Positions 26,150-34,431 of a stretch of 64,000 bases of DNA are shown piece by piece; position 1 is the stretch's first letter, and each line of letters opens with the position of its first letter. The DNA lies in NCBI GenBank assembly GCA_016841765.1, contig JAENYN010000002.1:115500-179499 (forward strand), given 5' to 3'. The translations under genes and the position numbers were made by a program. The DNA is from Guptibacillus hwajinpoensis. GTDB taxonomy: Bacteria; Bacillota; Bacilli; Bacillales; Bacillaceae_O. The notes under the pieces were generated by a model that had not been told where the DNA came from, did no database searches, and saw only the letters and a program-made list of their open reading frames with translations.

Positions 26150-26175
26150 AAAGCCCGGGAAACCGGGCTTTTTTG
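26150..26175 (+). terminator. Terminator after DUF2243 paralogue 2
   Basis: Stem AAGCCCGG / CCGGGCTT with a short GAAA-type loop and six T; it insulates the nos operon from upstream transcription. Confidence 0.92.
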
Positions 26176-26245
26176 TGTGCGAAAATGGACTGATCTCTAT
26201 CACCATATACACCGAGGTGTATTTATGTGCAAAATATGAAGAAAG

Positions 26246-26261
26246 TGTGAAAGTGCACACA
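26246..26261 (+). promoter_or_regulatory. Possible second, weaker FNR/CRP-like site
   Basis: TGTGAAAGTGCACACA keeps the left TGTGA half-site exactly and a weak right half. It lies 40 bp upstream of the better site at 26286-26301, close to four helical turns. Confidence 0.35.
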
Positions 26262-26285
26262 AAAGTTGGCGGAAAGGAACCATAA

Positions 26286-26328
26286 AGTGATTCCTATCAC
26301 ACTTGTTTAGTTGATTATTACATAAGAT
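26286..26328 (+). promoter_or_regulatory. FNR-type site and -10 box of the nos operon
   Basis: AGTGATTCCTATCACA at 26286-26301 matches the Bacillus FNR/CRP palindrome TGTGA-N6-TCACA at nine of ten half-site bases. A TAAGAT box at 26323-26328 predicts a start near 26335, which puts the site centre at about -41.5, the class II activator position. This fits oxygen-controlled expression of nitrous oxide reduction. nosC begins at 26388. Confidence 0.65.
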
Positions 26329-26387
26329 GAAAACGAACGAAGGGAACAGAATGGTCCCATTCTAACAAGATGAAAGGGGTGAAAAAG

Positions 26388-26864
26388 ATGAAGCAAGCGA
26401 TCATCATTTTCATTGCAGCAGCAGTAGTTGGTTTCAGCGGCGGTTTTTTCGCATTTGAAGCATTTGACAAGTCCGATCCGGCTTTGGAGACAGCATCCAC
26501 GGAAGTGAAAGGAAACAGTACAACGGAGGAAAGTGCAGAAGAAAAAGAAGCACCTAAAGCAAAAGAAGAAGAGAGCGCTGAGGATGCCGGGGCAGAGGCG
26601 GTTTCAGCCAGCGGTGAAATCTTCCAGAAGCGCGGGTGCCTGGCCTGCCACTCTGTTTCTTCATTGAATTTGGAAGGCGGAGCAACCGGTCCGGACTTGT
26701 CTGACGCATATACAACTGTTGAAGGAAAGCACGGCAAGCCGATCGGCGAATTTTTGAAGGAGCCGACTTCAGCGGTCATGTCTGGTGTCATTGGCGGCCA
26801 GCCGTTGACAGAAGAAGAACATGCCGCCGTTTTGGAAGCTTTGAAGGCTGCATCGGAAAAATAA
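26388..26864 (+). CDS. nosC: Membrane-anchored c-type cytochrome of the nos operon
   Basis: The 158-residue protein has an N-terminal membrane anchor (AIIIFIAAAVVGFSGGFFAF), an acidic linker, and one heme site C84-L-A-C-H88 in KRGCLACHSVSS. Met residues in SAVMSGVIGG could be the sixth heme ligand. It probably passes electrons from menaquinol or a bc complex to NosZ on the outer face of the membrane. The start is ATG 26388, after GAAAGGGGTG; the ATG at 26370 overlaps that RBS. nosZ follows 91 bp later. A c-type cytochrome gene at the head of the cluster is usual in Bacillus nos clusters. Confidence 0.87.
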   Translation: MKQAIIIFIAAAVVGFSGGFFAFEAFDKSDPALETASTEVKGNSTTEESAEEKEAPKAKEEESAEDAGAEAVSASGEIFQKRGCLACHSVSSLNLEGGATGPDLSDAYTTVEGKHGKPIGEFLKEPTSAVMSGVIGGQPLTEEEHAAVLEALKAASEK

Positions 26865-26955
26865 TTGCAAATGAATTCAGGTAAGACTTGAACGATTTAT
26901 TTTCAGAAAACCAAGTTAACCAATTGACTTACTACCTATTTTGGAGGTGTTTCAT

Positions 26956-28827
26956 TTGAAGAAGTTCATACCGGCAATCTCCGGTTTGCTTGCGGGCTTA
27001 TTGGTCGCATTCATCTTTTTTACCGATTTTTCCCCGCAGGCACAGCCGCAAGGAACAGCCAGCGCCAAGTCGAACGCTGAAAAGGTTTACGTTCCGTTCG
27101 GTGAAAAGGACGAATATTATCTCTTCGCTTCAGGAGGCCACTCAGGCCAGATGTTTGTGTACGGTGTGCCGTCAATGCGCCACATCCGCACACTTCCGGT
27201 ATTCTCTCCGGATTCTGCAACAGGCTGGGGGTTTGATAAACACTCACGTGAGATGATGGGTGAGTATACATGGGGCGACTTGCACCATCCGGCATTCTCG
27301 GAAACAAAAGGGGATTATGACGGAAAATACTTATTCATGACCGATGTCGGCAACAGCCGGGCGGCAGCAATGGACCTTAAGACGTTCACCACCATCGACA
27401 TGATCGATGTCCCGAACACAAGCGGACCGCACTGTGCAATGTTCGTAACGGAAAATACAGAGTACATGTTCCTTCCAACGCGTTTTGCCGTTCCGATCGC
27501 TAGCAAATATGAGTCACTTGATGATTACAGCGAAAAATACCGCGGTGTCATGTCAGCGGTTACATTCAATCAGGAAACAGAAAAGCTTGAAGTCGCATAC
27601 CAGGTCGCACTTCCGCCATGGGCATACGATCTTTCCGATGCCGGTAAAGGCATGTCAAAAGATTGGGCCGTCATCACGACCTACAATACGGAAGAAGCGA
27701 CAACAAACCTTGAGATCAACGCTTCCCAGGCGGACCGCGACTACATTGTCCTGTTCAACTGGAAAGAGCTTGAGCAAATGGTCAAGGACGGCAAGTATGA
27801 TGAAGTCACCGGCCAGAAAATGATTTTCCCTGAAAAGCATAAAGGCGGCATGTACCTTGTACCTGTTGCAAAATCACCGCACGGCGTCGATGTCACTCCT
27901 GACGGCAAACGTTTCATCGCATCAGGAAAACTGGCACCGACAAACACTGTTTATTCATTTGAAAAAGCATTCGAAGCCATTAAAAACAAAGACTTTGCCG
28001 GCGAGAAAAACGGCATGCCGATTTTGAACTACGAATCTGTTATGGAGCGTGAGGTGAATCCAGAAAATGCACTTGGACCACTTCATACCCAGTTTGATGA
28101 CAAAGGAATGGCATACACAACAATGTTCATTTCTTCTGAAATCGTGAAATGGGACCCGAATACAGGCGAAACGCTTGACCGTGTACCGGTTCAATATTCA
28201 CCTGGCCATGCAGTGGCGGCTGAAGGCGATACGGTTAACCCTGATGGAAAATACATCATCGCACTGAACAAAATCGCCAAAGACAGTTACCTGTCAGTCG
28301 GGCCGTCTCATCCGGAATCAATGCAGCTGATCGACTTGAGTGAGGATAAAATGGAGGTCATTTATTCCGCACCGGTCAATCCGGAGCCGCATTATGCACA
28401 GATGATCAAAGCAGACAAATTGAATCCGCTTAAGGTTTATCCGAAAGAAGAAAAGCGTGACAATTCGGTCTGGAAGCAGGAAGATGCAAAAATCGTCCGC
28501 AAAGGCAATGAGGTCCATGTTTACGGGGTTGCACTCAGGTCGAAATTCATTTTTGACCATGATGCTGAACGCCCTGATGTCATTGAAGTGAACGAAGGCG
28601 ATAAAGTGTATATCCACCTTACAAATATCGATCTTGACCAGGATATCACGCACGGATTCGGGATCAATAGGTATGACCTGAACATGGAAGTACAGCCGGG
28701 GCAAACCAATACACTGGAGTTTACGGCAGATAAAGCCGGAACCTATCCGCTTTACTGCACGAATTTCTGCTCGGCACTCCACCAGGAAATGACAGGATAC
28801 TTCCTCGTCAAACCGAAGGCAGAGTAA
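26956..28827 (+). CDS. nosZ: Nitrous oxide reductase, Sec-exported (clade II type)
   Basis: The 623-residue multicopper enzyme reduces N2O to N2. The N-terminal Sec-type signal/anchor (KKFIPAISGLLAGLLVAFIFF) has no twin arginine, a hallmark of clade II NosZ. A seven-bladed propeller carries CuZ histidines, including D108-L-H-H111 and SPHGVDVTPDG. The C-terminal cupredoxin domain has the CuA ligand set C601, C605, H609 and M612 (CTNFCSALHQEM). The start is TTG 26956, six bases from GGAGGTG; the TTG at 26941 overlaps that RBS. A hairpin lies just past the stop. It acts outside the cytoplasmic membrane. Confidence 0.96.
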   Translation: MKKFIPAISGLLAGLLVAFIFFTDFSPQAQPQGTASAKSNAEKVYVPFGEKDEYYLFASGGHSGQMFVYGVPSMRHIRTLPVFSPDSATGWGFDKHSREMMGEYTWGDLHHPAFSETKGDYDGKYLFMTDVGNSRAAAMDLKTFTTIDMIDVPNTSGPHCAMFVTENTEYMFLPTRFAVPIASKYESLDDYSEKYRGVMSAVTFNQETEKLEVAYQVALPPWAYDLSDAGKGMSKDWAVITTYNTEEATTNLEINASQADRDYIVLFNWKELEQMVKDGKYDEVTGQKMIFPEKHKGGMYLVPVAKSPHGVDVTPDGKRFIASGKLAPTNTVYSFEKAFEAIKNKDFAGEKNGMPILNYESVMEREVNPENALGPLHTQFDDKGMAYTTMFISSEIVKWDPNTGETLDRVPVQYSPGHAVAAEGDTVNPDGKYIIALNKIAKDSYLSVGPSHPESMQLIDLSEDKMEVIYSAPVNPEPHYAQMIKADKLNPLKVYPKEEKRDNSVWKQEDAKIVRKGNEVHVYGVALRSKFIFDHDAERPDVIEVNEGDKVYIHLTNIDLDQDITHGFGINRYDLNMEVQPGQTNTLEFTADKAGTYPLYCTNFCSALHQEMTGYFLVKPKAE

Positions 28828-28832
28828 TAAAA

Positions 28833-28874
28833 GGAGGGGGAAACGGCAATCAGCCGCTTTCCCTCCCTGTTTTT
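28833..28874 (+). terminator. Hairpin between nosZ and nosB (likely partial terminator)
   Basis: GGAGGGGGAAACGGC and GCCGCTTTCCCTCC pair around AATCA, followed by a T run (TGTTTTT). It sits inside the operon, so it probably attenuates read-through or protects the nosZ mRNA 3' end, giving more NosZ than accessory proteins. Confidence 0.75.
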
Positions 28875-28898
28875 AGAAAATGTAAAAAAGGGGTGATC

Positions 28899-29468
28899 AT
28901 GATGAAACGAAGTCTTTCCATTCCATCAGCGATTATATTAGCCGGAGCGGCGGTCCTGCTGGCGATATCCATCCAGTTCCCGTGGTGGGGAATGGAATTC
29001 ATTGCTCCGCAGTATCCTGAAGGACTCGATATCATCGTTTATCCGGATAAAATGGAAGGCCAGATTGATATCATCAACGGCCTCAATCATTATATCGGCA
29101 TGAAGGAATTCAGCGAAGAAAGTTTTCCGGAACTTCAATATTTGCCTTATATCATTTATGGAATGGCCGGCCTGATTTTAGCAGCCGCAATCATCCGCAA
29201 TAAAAAATTCCTCTATGGCGTTATCGGACTGTTCGCAGTCGGGGGAGCGTTCGGAATCTATGATATCCATCGGTGGCTGAAAGATTTCGGCACTGATCTC
29301 GATCCGAAAGCGCCGATCACACTTGAACCGTTTGTGCCGCCGATCCTTGGCGAAAACGTCCTTGCCAATTTTGTGACGCACAGTTATTTTACAACAGGGT
29401 CATTTCTCCTGGGCGCCGCGTTTTTGCTGCTTTTGGTTCCGCTCTGGAAGGATCGTGGTCAGACATGA
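28899..29468 (+). CDS. nosB: NosB-like membrane protein of clade II nos clusters
   Basis: The 189-residue integral membrane protein has about four TM segments, with an N-terminal SAIILAGAAVLLAISIQFPWWGMEF and a long extracytoplasmic loop (residues about 30-80) rich in aromatics. Position directly after nosZ and before nosD, together with size and topology, matches NosB, which is found only with clade II NosZ. Its biochemical role is not established; electron transfer or assembly is presumed. The start is ATG 28899 or 28902 after AAAAAAGGGG. Its stop overlaps the nosD ATG by four bases. Confidence 0.8.
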   Translation: MMKRSLSIPSAIILAGAAVLLAISIQFPWWGMEFIAPQYPEGLDIIVYPDKMEGQIDIINGLNHYIGMKEFSEESFPELQYLPYIIYGMAGLILAAAIIRNKKFLYGVIGLFAVGGAFGIYDIHRWLKDFGTDLDPKAPITLEPFVPPILGENVLANFVTHSYFTTGSFLLGAAFLLLLVPLWKDRGQT

Positions 29469-30766
29469 AAAAATTCAGCTCCATCATGATCGTGCTGCTG
29501 GTCAGTTTCGGATTTGCAACGGCAGCAAACGCTGAAGCTGATTTGCAGCAATTGATTGACGAAACACCGGCGGGCGGGGAGCTGATCCTTGAGGCAAAAG
29601 AATATGCAGGCAATGTTATCATTTCCCGCCCGATTACAATAACAGGAAAAAAAGGGACCGTCATCCGCGGCAGCGAAGCAGGAAATGTGCTCGCTGTTGA
29701 GGCGGATGGCACGGTGCTGCAGCAGCTTTACATCAAAGAGACCGGCTATGACCGCAATTCCGGCGAAGAATATGCTGCCATCAAATTGAAGTCAGACAGC
29801 AATACCGTTAAGGACATTACCATCACAGATTCTTTCCACGGCATCTATTTGAGCCAGTCCCATGAAAACACGGTCCAAAATGTCACGATAACCGGTATGA
29901 ACAATGGTGAGATCGGTGGACAGGGAAACGGCATTCATCTTTATTATTCAAATGGCAACAAACTGATCAACAACAAAATTGAAGGCACACGGGACGGCAT
30001 TTTTTTCGATTATTCCAATGAGAATAGAGTCATCGGAAACAAGATCAGCCATACCCGTTACGGCCTCCATTACATGTATTCCAACGACAATACGTTTCTG
30101 AAAAACATTTTTACTTACAATATCGGCGGAGCGGCCGTGATGCACTCCGATGGGATTGAACTAAAGGAAAATGAGTTTTCATTGAATCAGGGAACCCGTT
30201 CATTCGGGCTGCTCCTGCAATCAAGCAATCGCAATAATGTGGAAGGCAATACCTTTTTTCAAAACCAGCGCGGATTGTTCATCGATCAGTCCACGAATAA
30301 TCGAATCACTGATAATGAAATTTTCCAAAACCAGGTTGGCATTGAGCTGTGGTCCAGCTCAAGGGATCAGATTTTCACGAAAAACCGCTTTACCGGCAAT
30401 ACAGCCGAAGTCATCACGCTCGGAGGAGATGCCTCCAACAAGTGGAGTGACAATGGAGAGGGAAACTATTGGGGAAACCAGCGCCTGTTTGATCTGGATC
30501 AAGACGGAGTCGGAGACCGCCCTATTGAATATAAATCAGCCATCTATCAATTAATTGAAGAAAACGAGCTGGCCTATCTGTTTTTAAAAAGCCCGGCGAT
30601 CGGGGTGTTTGAAAAAATGAACGAAATCGTCAGCAAGCAAAAAGTGATGGTCGTGGATGAACACCCGCTTATCCACAGAGAAGGAAAAGGGCTAGTTGCA
30701 TGGAACACCGCCGGGGTATTGACCGGTGCGCTGTTACTTTTCTGGTATAGAAGGTGGAAACGATGA
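29465..30766 (+). CDS. nosD: NosD, beta-helix copper-site maturation protein
   Basis: The 433-residue protein has a Sec signal (MIVLLVSFGFATAANA), then a right-handed parallel beta-helix built from repeated NxIxxNxI-type rungs (residues about 100-330), and a C-terminal TM anchor (WNTAGVLTGALLLFWYR). NosD works with the NosFY ABC transporter in supplying the tetranuclear CuZ site of NosZ. ATGA overlaps join it to nosB and nosY, so translation is probably coupled. The terminal anchor fits attachment outside a Gram-positive membrane. Confidence 0.93.
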   Translation: MKKFSSIMIVLLVSFGFATAANAEADLQQLIDETPAGGELILEAKEYAGNVIISRPITITGKKGTVIRGSEAGNVLAVEADGTVLQQLYIKETGYDRNSGEEYAAIKLKSDSNTVKDITITDSFHGIYLSQSHENTVQNVTITGMNNGEIGGQGNGIHLYYSNGNKLINNKIEGTRDGIFFDYSNENRVIGNKISHTRYGLHYMYSNDNTFLKNIFTYNIGGAAVMHSDGIELKENEFSLNQGTRSFGLLLQSSNRNNVEGNTFFQNQRGLFIDQSTNNRITDNEIFQNQVGIELWSSSRDQIFTKNRFTGNTAEVITLGGDASNKWSDNGEGNYWGNQRLFDLDQDGVGDRPIEYKSAIYQLIEENELAYLFLKSPAIGVFEKMNEIVSKQKVMVVDEHPLIHREGKGLVAWNTAGVLTGALLLFWYRRWKR

Positions 30767-31563
30767 GTATGTACATCTGGAAAGAGTGGAAAGAACAGAC
30801 ACGGAGCAAAGGGCTGTGGCTTGCGGCCGGCATGGTGTTCCTCATCAATGCCGTCCTCATGCTTGAAGCACGCAGCCTGCCGGTTGAACAGGGATTTACC
30901 GCCCTGCTGCTGTCGCTTCATGAAATGAATGTATACTTGATCCCGATTCTCGGTTTGTTCATTTCATCATTTGCGGTTATTCAGGAGAAGGAACTGAAAA
31001 CGTATATGATGCTGACAACGAAACGGGAATCGAAACGCAGCTTTTTGCTGAAAAAAAGCCTGGCAGTCCACGCAGTGACCTTGTCAGTTTTCATCACTGG
31101 CACGCTGATCATGGCGCTGCCGATGAAGCTGTTTTTCCTGTTTGATATAAAGCATTTTTTATCCTTTTTGGTCACGATTGCGGCCTTTTTGGTCATTTTC
31201 AACCAGATTGGCATTTTTCTCGGAAGCATTTGCACAACGAGGATGCAGCTGGTGGGAGCGAATATTTTCACCTGGTTCTTCTTTCTGTTTCTGACCGATC
31301 TCGGTTTCATGTATGCACTTCCGGCCGTTTCATATGACAACATCCAGATTTTTTCCGTCTTTTACTTCATCGACCCGCTCCATGCCCTGTCCTTCTATCT
31401 GGATACGGCGCTCGGCGTGCTGTCAATCGACCATCTGTCACGGATGATGGACAAAATGGTGTTTGTGCATCCTGCCGTCTTCCTGGCCATAAATGCTGTC
31501 ATCTGGTCGGCGCTGTCCTTTGAACTTGCCGTCCGGCTGAACAAAGGAGGGGAACGGGCATGA
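30763..31563 (+). CDS. nosY: NosY, ABC transporter permease for NosZ maturation
   Basis: The 266-residue permease has six predicted TM segments. It opens MSMYIWKEWKEQTRSKGLW, the typical start of ABC-2-type NosY permeases, and has FISSFAVIQEKELKTY after the second segment. It pairs with NosF. The start is ATG 30763, in a four-base overlap with nosD and with AGGTGG upstream. Its own stop overlaps nosF in the same way. The exported cargo is not settled; a sulfur species for the CuZ cluster is the current view. Confidence 0.9.
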   Translation: MSMYIWKEWKEQTRSKGLWLAAGMVFLINAVLMLEARSLPVEQGFTALLLSLHEMNVYLIPILGLFISSFAVIQEKELKTYMMLTTKRESKRSFLLKKSLAVHAVTLSVFITGTLIMALPMKLFFLFDIKHFLSFLVTIAAFLVIFNQIGIFLGSICTTRMQLVGANIFTWFFFLFLTDLGFMYALPAVSYDNIQIFSVFYFIDPLHALSFYLDTALGVLSIDHLSRMMDKMVFVHPAVFLAINAVIWSALSFELAVRLNKGGERA

Positions 31564-32228
31564 TTGAGATCCGCGGACTTTCGCAATCATATAAGAAAAA
31601 GAAGGTACTCGACAGCATTGACCTTTATGTCGGAAAAAACGAACTGTGTGCCCTTGTAGGGCGCAACGGTGCGGGCAAATCGACGCTGATTCATTCCATC
31701 CTCGGCATTCTGCCCATCAAAGACGGGGACGTGGTGCTGAATGGCATTCCATTGAAACAGAAGGAGTGGAAGAAAAGCGTTGCATATTTACCTGAAAAAT
31801 TTCATTTATATCCCCATCTGACTGGGGAAGAAAATATGCGATTCTTTGCATCGCTAGATTCGAAGGAAGCCGATGAAACGGCAATTCACGAGAAACTGAA
31901 ACTGGTTGATCTTGATGATGCAAAGGATGTGCAGGTGAAGGACTATTCAAAAGGGATGCTGCAGCGCCTCGGGCTTGGCATCATGCTTTACTATGACACC
32001 GAGATTTTAATTTTAGATGAGCCGACAAGCGGGCTGGACCCGATGGGGAGGCAGGAAATCCTCCGTATCCTGAAAAGCCTTGAGGATAAAACGATTTTGC
32101 TGTCATCCCACCATATGGATGAAATCAAACAAATTTGCACACATGTCGCCTTCTTGGAAAACGGAAGAATGACGAAATATTCTGTCGGCGAGTTCCAGGA
32201 AAAGCTGACAGCAGGGGGAGAATACTGA
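31560..32228 (+). CDS. nosF: NosF, ABC transporter ATPase for NosZ maturation
   Basis: The 222-residue ATPase has Walker A GRNGAGKST (residues about 35-43), Q-loop region AYLPEKFHLYP, signature YSKGMLQRLGLG and Walker B ILILDEPTSGLDP, then an H-loop SSHHMDE. It powers NosY in the maturation of the NosZ copper centre. The order here is nosD-nosY-nosF instead of the nosDFY order of many proteobacteria. Its stop overlaps the next start (TGATG). Confidence 0.93.
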   Translation: MIEIRGLSQSYKKKKVLDSIDLYVGKNELCALVGRNGAGKSTLIHSILGILPIKDGDVVLNGIPLKQKEWKKSVAYLPEKFHLYPHLTGEENMRFFASLDSKEADETAIHEKLKLVDLDDAKDVQVKDYSKGMLQRLGLGIMLYYDTEILILDEPTSGLDPMGRQEILRILKSLEDKTILLSSHHMDEIKQICTHVAFLENGRMTKYSVGEFQEKLTAGGEY

Positions 32229-33151
32229 TGAAAAAACTGATGATTGCCGCAATGACATTGATCATGCTTACAGCCTGCGGAACAGAGGAAAGCTGGGATG
32301 CAGAAGTGAAAGACACATCCGGTTTCGTTCAGGGGAAAGCGACAGAAATCGTTCTTGCCATCAATGGTGAAGAAGGGCCTGCTGAAGGGCTGGATGTCAA
32401 CGGCGACCTCGAGATGACAAAGATGGATCATGGAAAAATAGAGGTGAAGTTCCAGGAACAGTCCGCCGGAACATATACAGGTGAAGCCGAGTTGCCGATG
32501 GGAGGCGAATGGGAGGCTGCCCTGACACTTGCGAAGGATGGGGAAAAAGCTGAACAGGTAGTCACCTTTGAGGTTAAGGAAGGCGCTAGACAGTCTGCCG
32601 GACAATCTGGTGCGGTTGCGACAGTGAATGGAGCGGCAATCACACAGGAGGACATTTCATTCTATGAATTGATCAACAAAATCCAAATTGAAATGTATAA
32701 AGAATCGGACCTGAAAAAATATGACGGAGAAGAACTCGAGCAGGCGCTGGCCTATTGGGATGCCCAGCAAAAAGCGGCAACCGACCGGAACACCCTGCTA
32801 TCACAGGTTATCCGCCTTCAGGCAGCCAGCCTTCTGGCTGAAGAAAAGGGGCATACCGCTTCAGATGAAGAAATTGCGGCCGAACTCCAAAAAGCCCGCC
32901 AGCAATACAGCGCTTCACAGGCGGCAATGGAATTAATCAAAGAATACGGGGAGGAAGGATTCTGGAACAAACAGAAAAGCCAGTACGGCATGATTGTCCT
33001 CACCCAAAAAGTCCAGCAGGACATGATCGACCGTGTGAAAGAAGAAAACCCTGAATCAGGTGCAAAAGAAGTGAACGTCCTTGCCCAGAAGAAGTACGAA
33101 GAACTGCTCGTATCGCAGATGGGTACGCTTGATATTAACCTGCAGCCATAA
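32228..33151 (+). CDS. Lipoprotein fusing a YtkA-like domain to a SurA-like chaperone domain, last nos gene
   Basis: The 307-residue protein has a lipoprotein signal (MLTACG; Cys near residue 17). Residues about 25-115 form a YtkA/FixH-like beta-sandwich (DVNGDLEMTKMDHGKIEV; GGEWEAALTLAKDG). From about 125 to the end it resembles the N-terminal helical domain of SurA/PrsA-type foldases (VATVNGAAITQEDISFYELI; LLAEEKGHTASDEEIAAEL), without the parvulin catalytic domain. It takes the place usually held by the copper chaperone NosL, which is absent here. The MTKMDHGK Met/His motif might hold copper. A role in folding or metal loading of NosZ at the outer membrane face is inferred. Confidence 0.72.
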   Translation: MKKLMIAAMTLIMLTACGTEESWDAEVKDTSGFVQGKATEIVLAINGEEGPAEGLDVNGDLEMTKMDHGKIEVKFQEQSAGTYTGEAELPMGGEWEAALTLAKDGEKAEQVVTFEVKEGARQSAGQSGAVATVNGAAITQEDISFYELINKIQIEMYKESDLKKYDGEELEQALAYWDAQQKAATDRNTLLSQVIRLQAASLLAEEKGHTASDEEIAAELQKARQQYSASQAAMELIKEYGEEGFWNKQKSQYGMIVLTQKVQQDMIDRVKEENPESGAKEVNVLAQKKYEELLVSQMGTLDINLQP

Positions 33152-33184
33152 AGGTGTGCCTATCATCCCCGAGTTATTTCGAAA

Positions 33185-33208
33185 AGTCCGGATAGCCGGG
33201 CTTTTTGT
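33185..33208 (+). terminator. Terminator of the nos operon
   Basis: Seven-pair stem AGTCCGG / CCGGGCT (one G-T pair) with loop ATAG, followed by TTTTTGTTTTT. Confidence 0.75.
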
Positions 33209-33288
33209 TTTTGCCTGTCTTTCACTCTCACAATCTGGCACTTGCAGCATACGATGGAATAGACTAATACCCAAAGGGAGTAAGAAAT

Positions 33289-33760
33289 ATGCCAGCAGTG
33301 AGTGGAAAGGAATATATCAATCGGATTGACCAATTGAAGACGGAAATCTGGCTCGACGGCTCCCGATTGACAGGCGGAATATCAAGGCATCCCGCATTCA
33401 AAGGGGCCATTAGCAGCCAGGCGGAGCTGTATGATCACCAGTTAAAGTCGGAAATGCAAGATATCATGACATATAAATCCCCGGTTACCGGGAAAAGGGT
33501 CGGCACCTCTTTTCTGGAACCGAAAACAAAGGAGGACCTGGCAAAGCGGCGGCTCATGGTGCTCAATTCTTCAGCTGACCTCTTTTCAGCTGAAGAAGAA
33601 CAGTGCGTGGACAGGTTAAGGAAATATTACGAGTATGTGCGAGAAAACGATCTCGCCCTCACGCACGTCTTTGTCAAACCGCAAAAAAACAGTTCAACTA
33701 ATGGGAAGGGCAACGATAACATCTCAGCCAGAATGGTTGGAAAAACAACCTATCATTTTC
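33289..33760 (+). pseudogene. Truncated 4-hydroxyphenylacetate 3-monooxygenase (HpaB) N-terminus
   Basis: From ATG 33289 (GGGAGTAAG upstream) the frame encodes MPAVSGKEYINRIDQLKTEIW and later ALTHVFVKPQ and ISARMVGKTT. These match the first 150 or so residues of HpaB-family flavin-dependent monooxygenases, which normally have about 480 residues. The homology stops at about 33760, exactly where a structured intergenic repeat begins, and no remainder is found downstream. The FAD/substrate domains are missing, so the product cannot be active. The reading frame itself is intact up to the junction, suggesting a fairly recent deletion. Confidence 0.75.
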
Positions 33761-33820
33761 GTGAGGGAGGCTCACCGCCCGCCCCGCGGAAAGCGAGTAC
33801 CTGCAACGGAAATCAACACT
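33761..33820. repeat. Structured intergenic element at the hpaB break point
   Basis: GTGAGGGAGGCTCAC forms a hairpin, followed by a GC-rich GCCCGCCCCGCGGAAAGCG stretch and a GGAAATCAACACT tail. Only one copy is in this window. From memory, very similar sequences occur many times in Bacillus genomes downstream of genes. It replaces the missing 3' part of hpaB. Confidence 0.6.
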
Positions 33821-33921
33821 AGCGTTTAGCAGAGCCTTAAATAAAACGAAATTGCTTATCACTCTTGAGTTTGAATACATGAAAGCATACTTCGTTCATA
33901 CACTATTTTTGAGGTGAAAAA

Positions 33922-34362
33922 ATGCCAAGAATAAAATACACCGAAGCAGATGTGAACCTAATGGCAAGGATGATGAGAGCGGAAGCCGAAGGGGAAGGAA
34001 AACAGGGCATGCTGTATGTCGGAAACGTCATTGTCAATCGTGCACAAGCCTCTTGTTTAGACTTCAGAGATGTCAGAACCATCCGGGAAGTCATTTATCA
34101 AGTGCAGGGTGGAAATTATTCTTTTGAAGCTGTTCAAAAGGGAAATGTTTTTTATAACAGAGCGAGATCCACCGAAAAAAGATTAGCAAGAAAGAATTTG
34201 GAATATTGGAGGGAACACCCGGCGAAATATTCTCTATGGTATTTCAATCCATACGGTCCATGTCCTTCATCATGGTACGGCCAGCCTTTCACCGGACAAT
34301 TTAAAGAGCACTGTTTTTATGAACCGGAAGCCGGCACATGCGCCAGTGTTTATGTTGGCTGA
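33922..34362 (+). CDS. cwlJ: Spore cortex-lytic hydrolase CwlJ
   Basis: The 146-residue protein has the SleB/CwlJ catalytic fold throughout: DVNLMARMMRAEAEGEGKQGM with the catalytic Glu, VGNVIVNRA, CLDF and ALWYFNP-like SLWYFNPYGPCPSSWYGQ. It lacks both a signal peptide and a peptidoglycan-binding domain, which separates CwlJ from SleB; B. subtilis CwlJ is about 142 residues. CwlJ sits in the spore coat and degrades cortex muramic lactam peptidoglycan during germination, set off by Ca-DPA. The usual partner gerQ is not found nearby. The ATG follows GAGGTG. Confidence 0.92.
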   Translation: MPRIKYTEADVNLMARMMRAEAEGEGKQGMLYVGNVIVNRAQASCLDFRDVRTIREVIYQVQGGNYSFEAVQKGNVFYNRARSTEKRLARKNLEYWREHPAKYSLWYFNPYGPCPSSWYGQPFTGQFKEHCFYEPEAGTCASVYVG

Positions 34363-34397
34363 TACACTTACTTAAAAACCTATCCAGCTGTTTGATC

Positions 34398-34431
34398 AGC
34401 TCTTCAAATTTTTGATTTGGAGAGCTTTTTA
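34398..34431 (+). terminator. Terminator after cwlJ
   Basis: Stem AGCTCTTCAAA / TTTGGAGAGCT with a TTTTTGA loop, followed by TTTTT. Confidence 0.88.

Noticed and set aside
33873..33904. SigE-type promoter for cwlJ (CATACACT at 33897-33904)
   Set aside because: The -10 word is good but no -35 element sits at the right distance, and the start would fall on the RBS.
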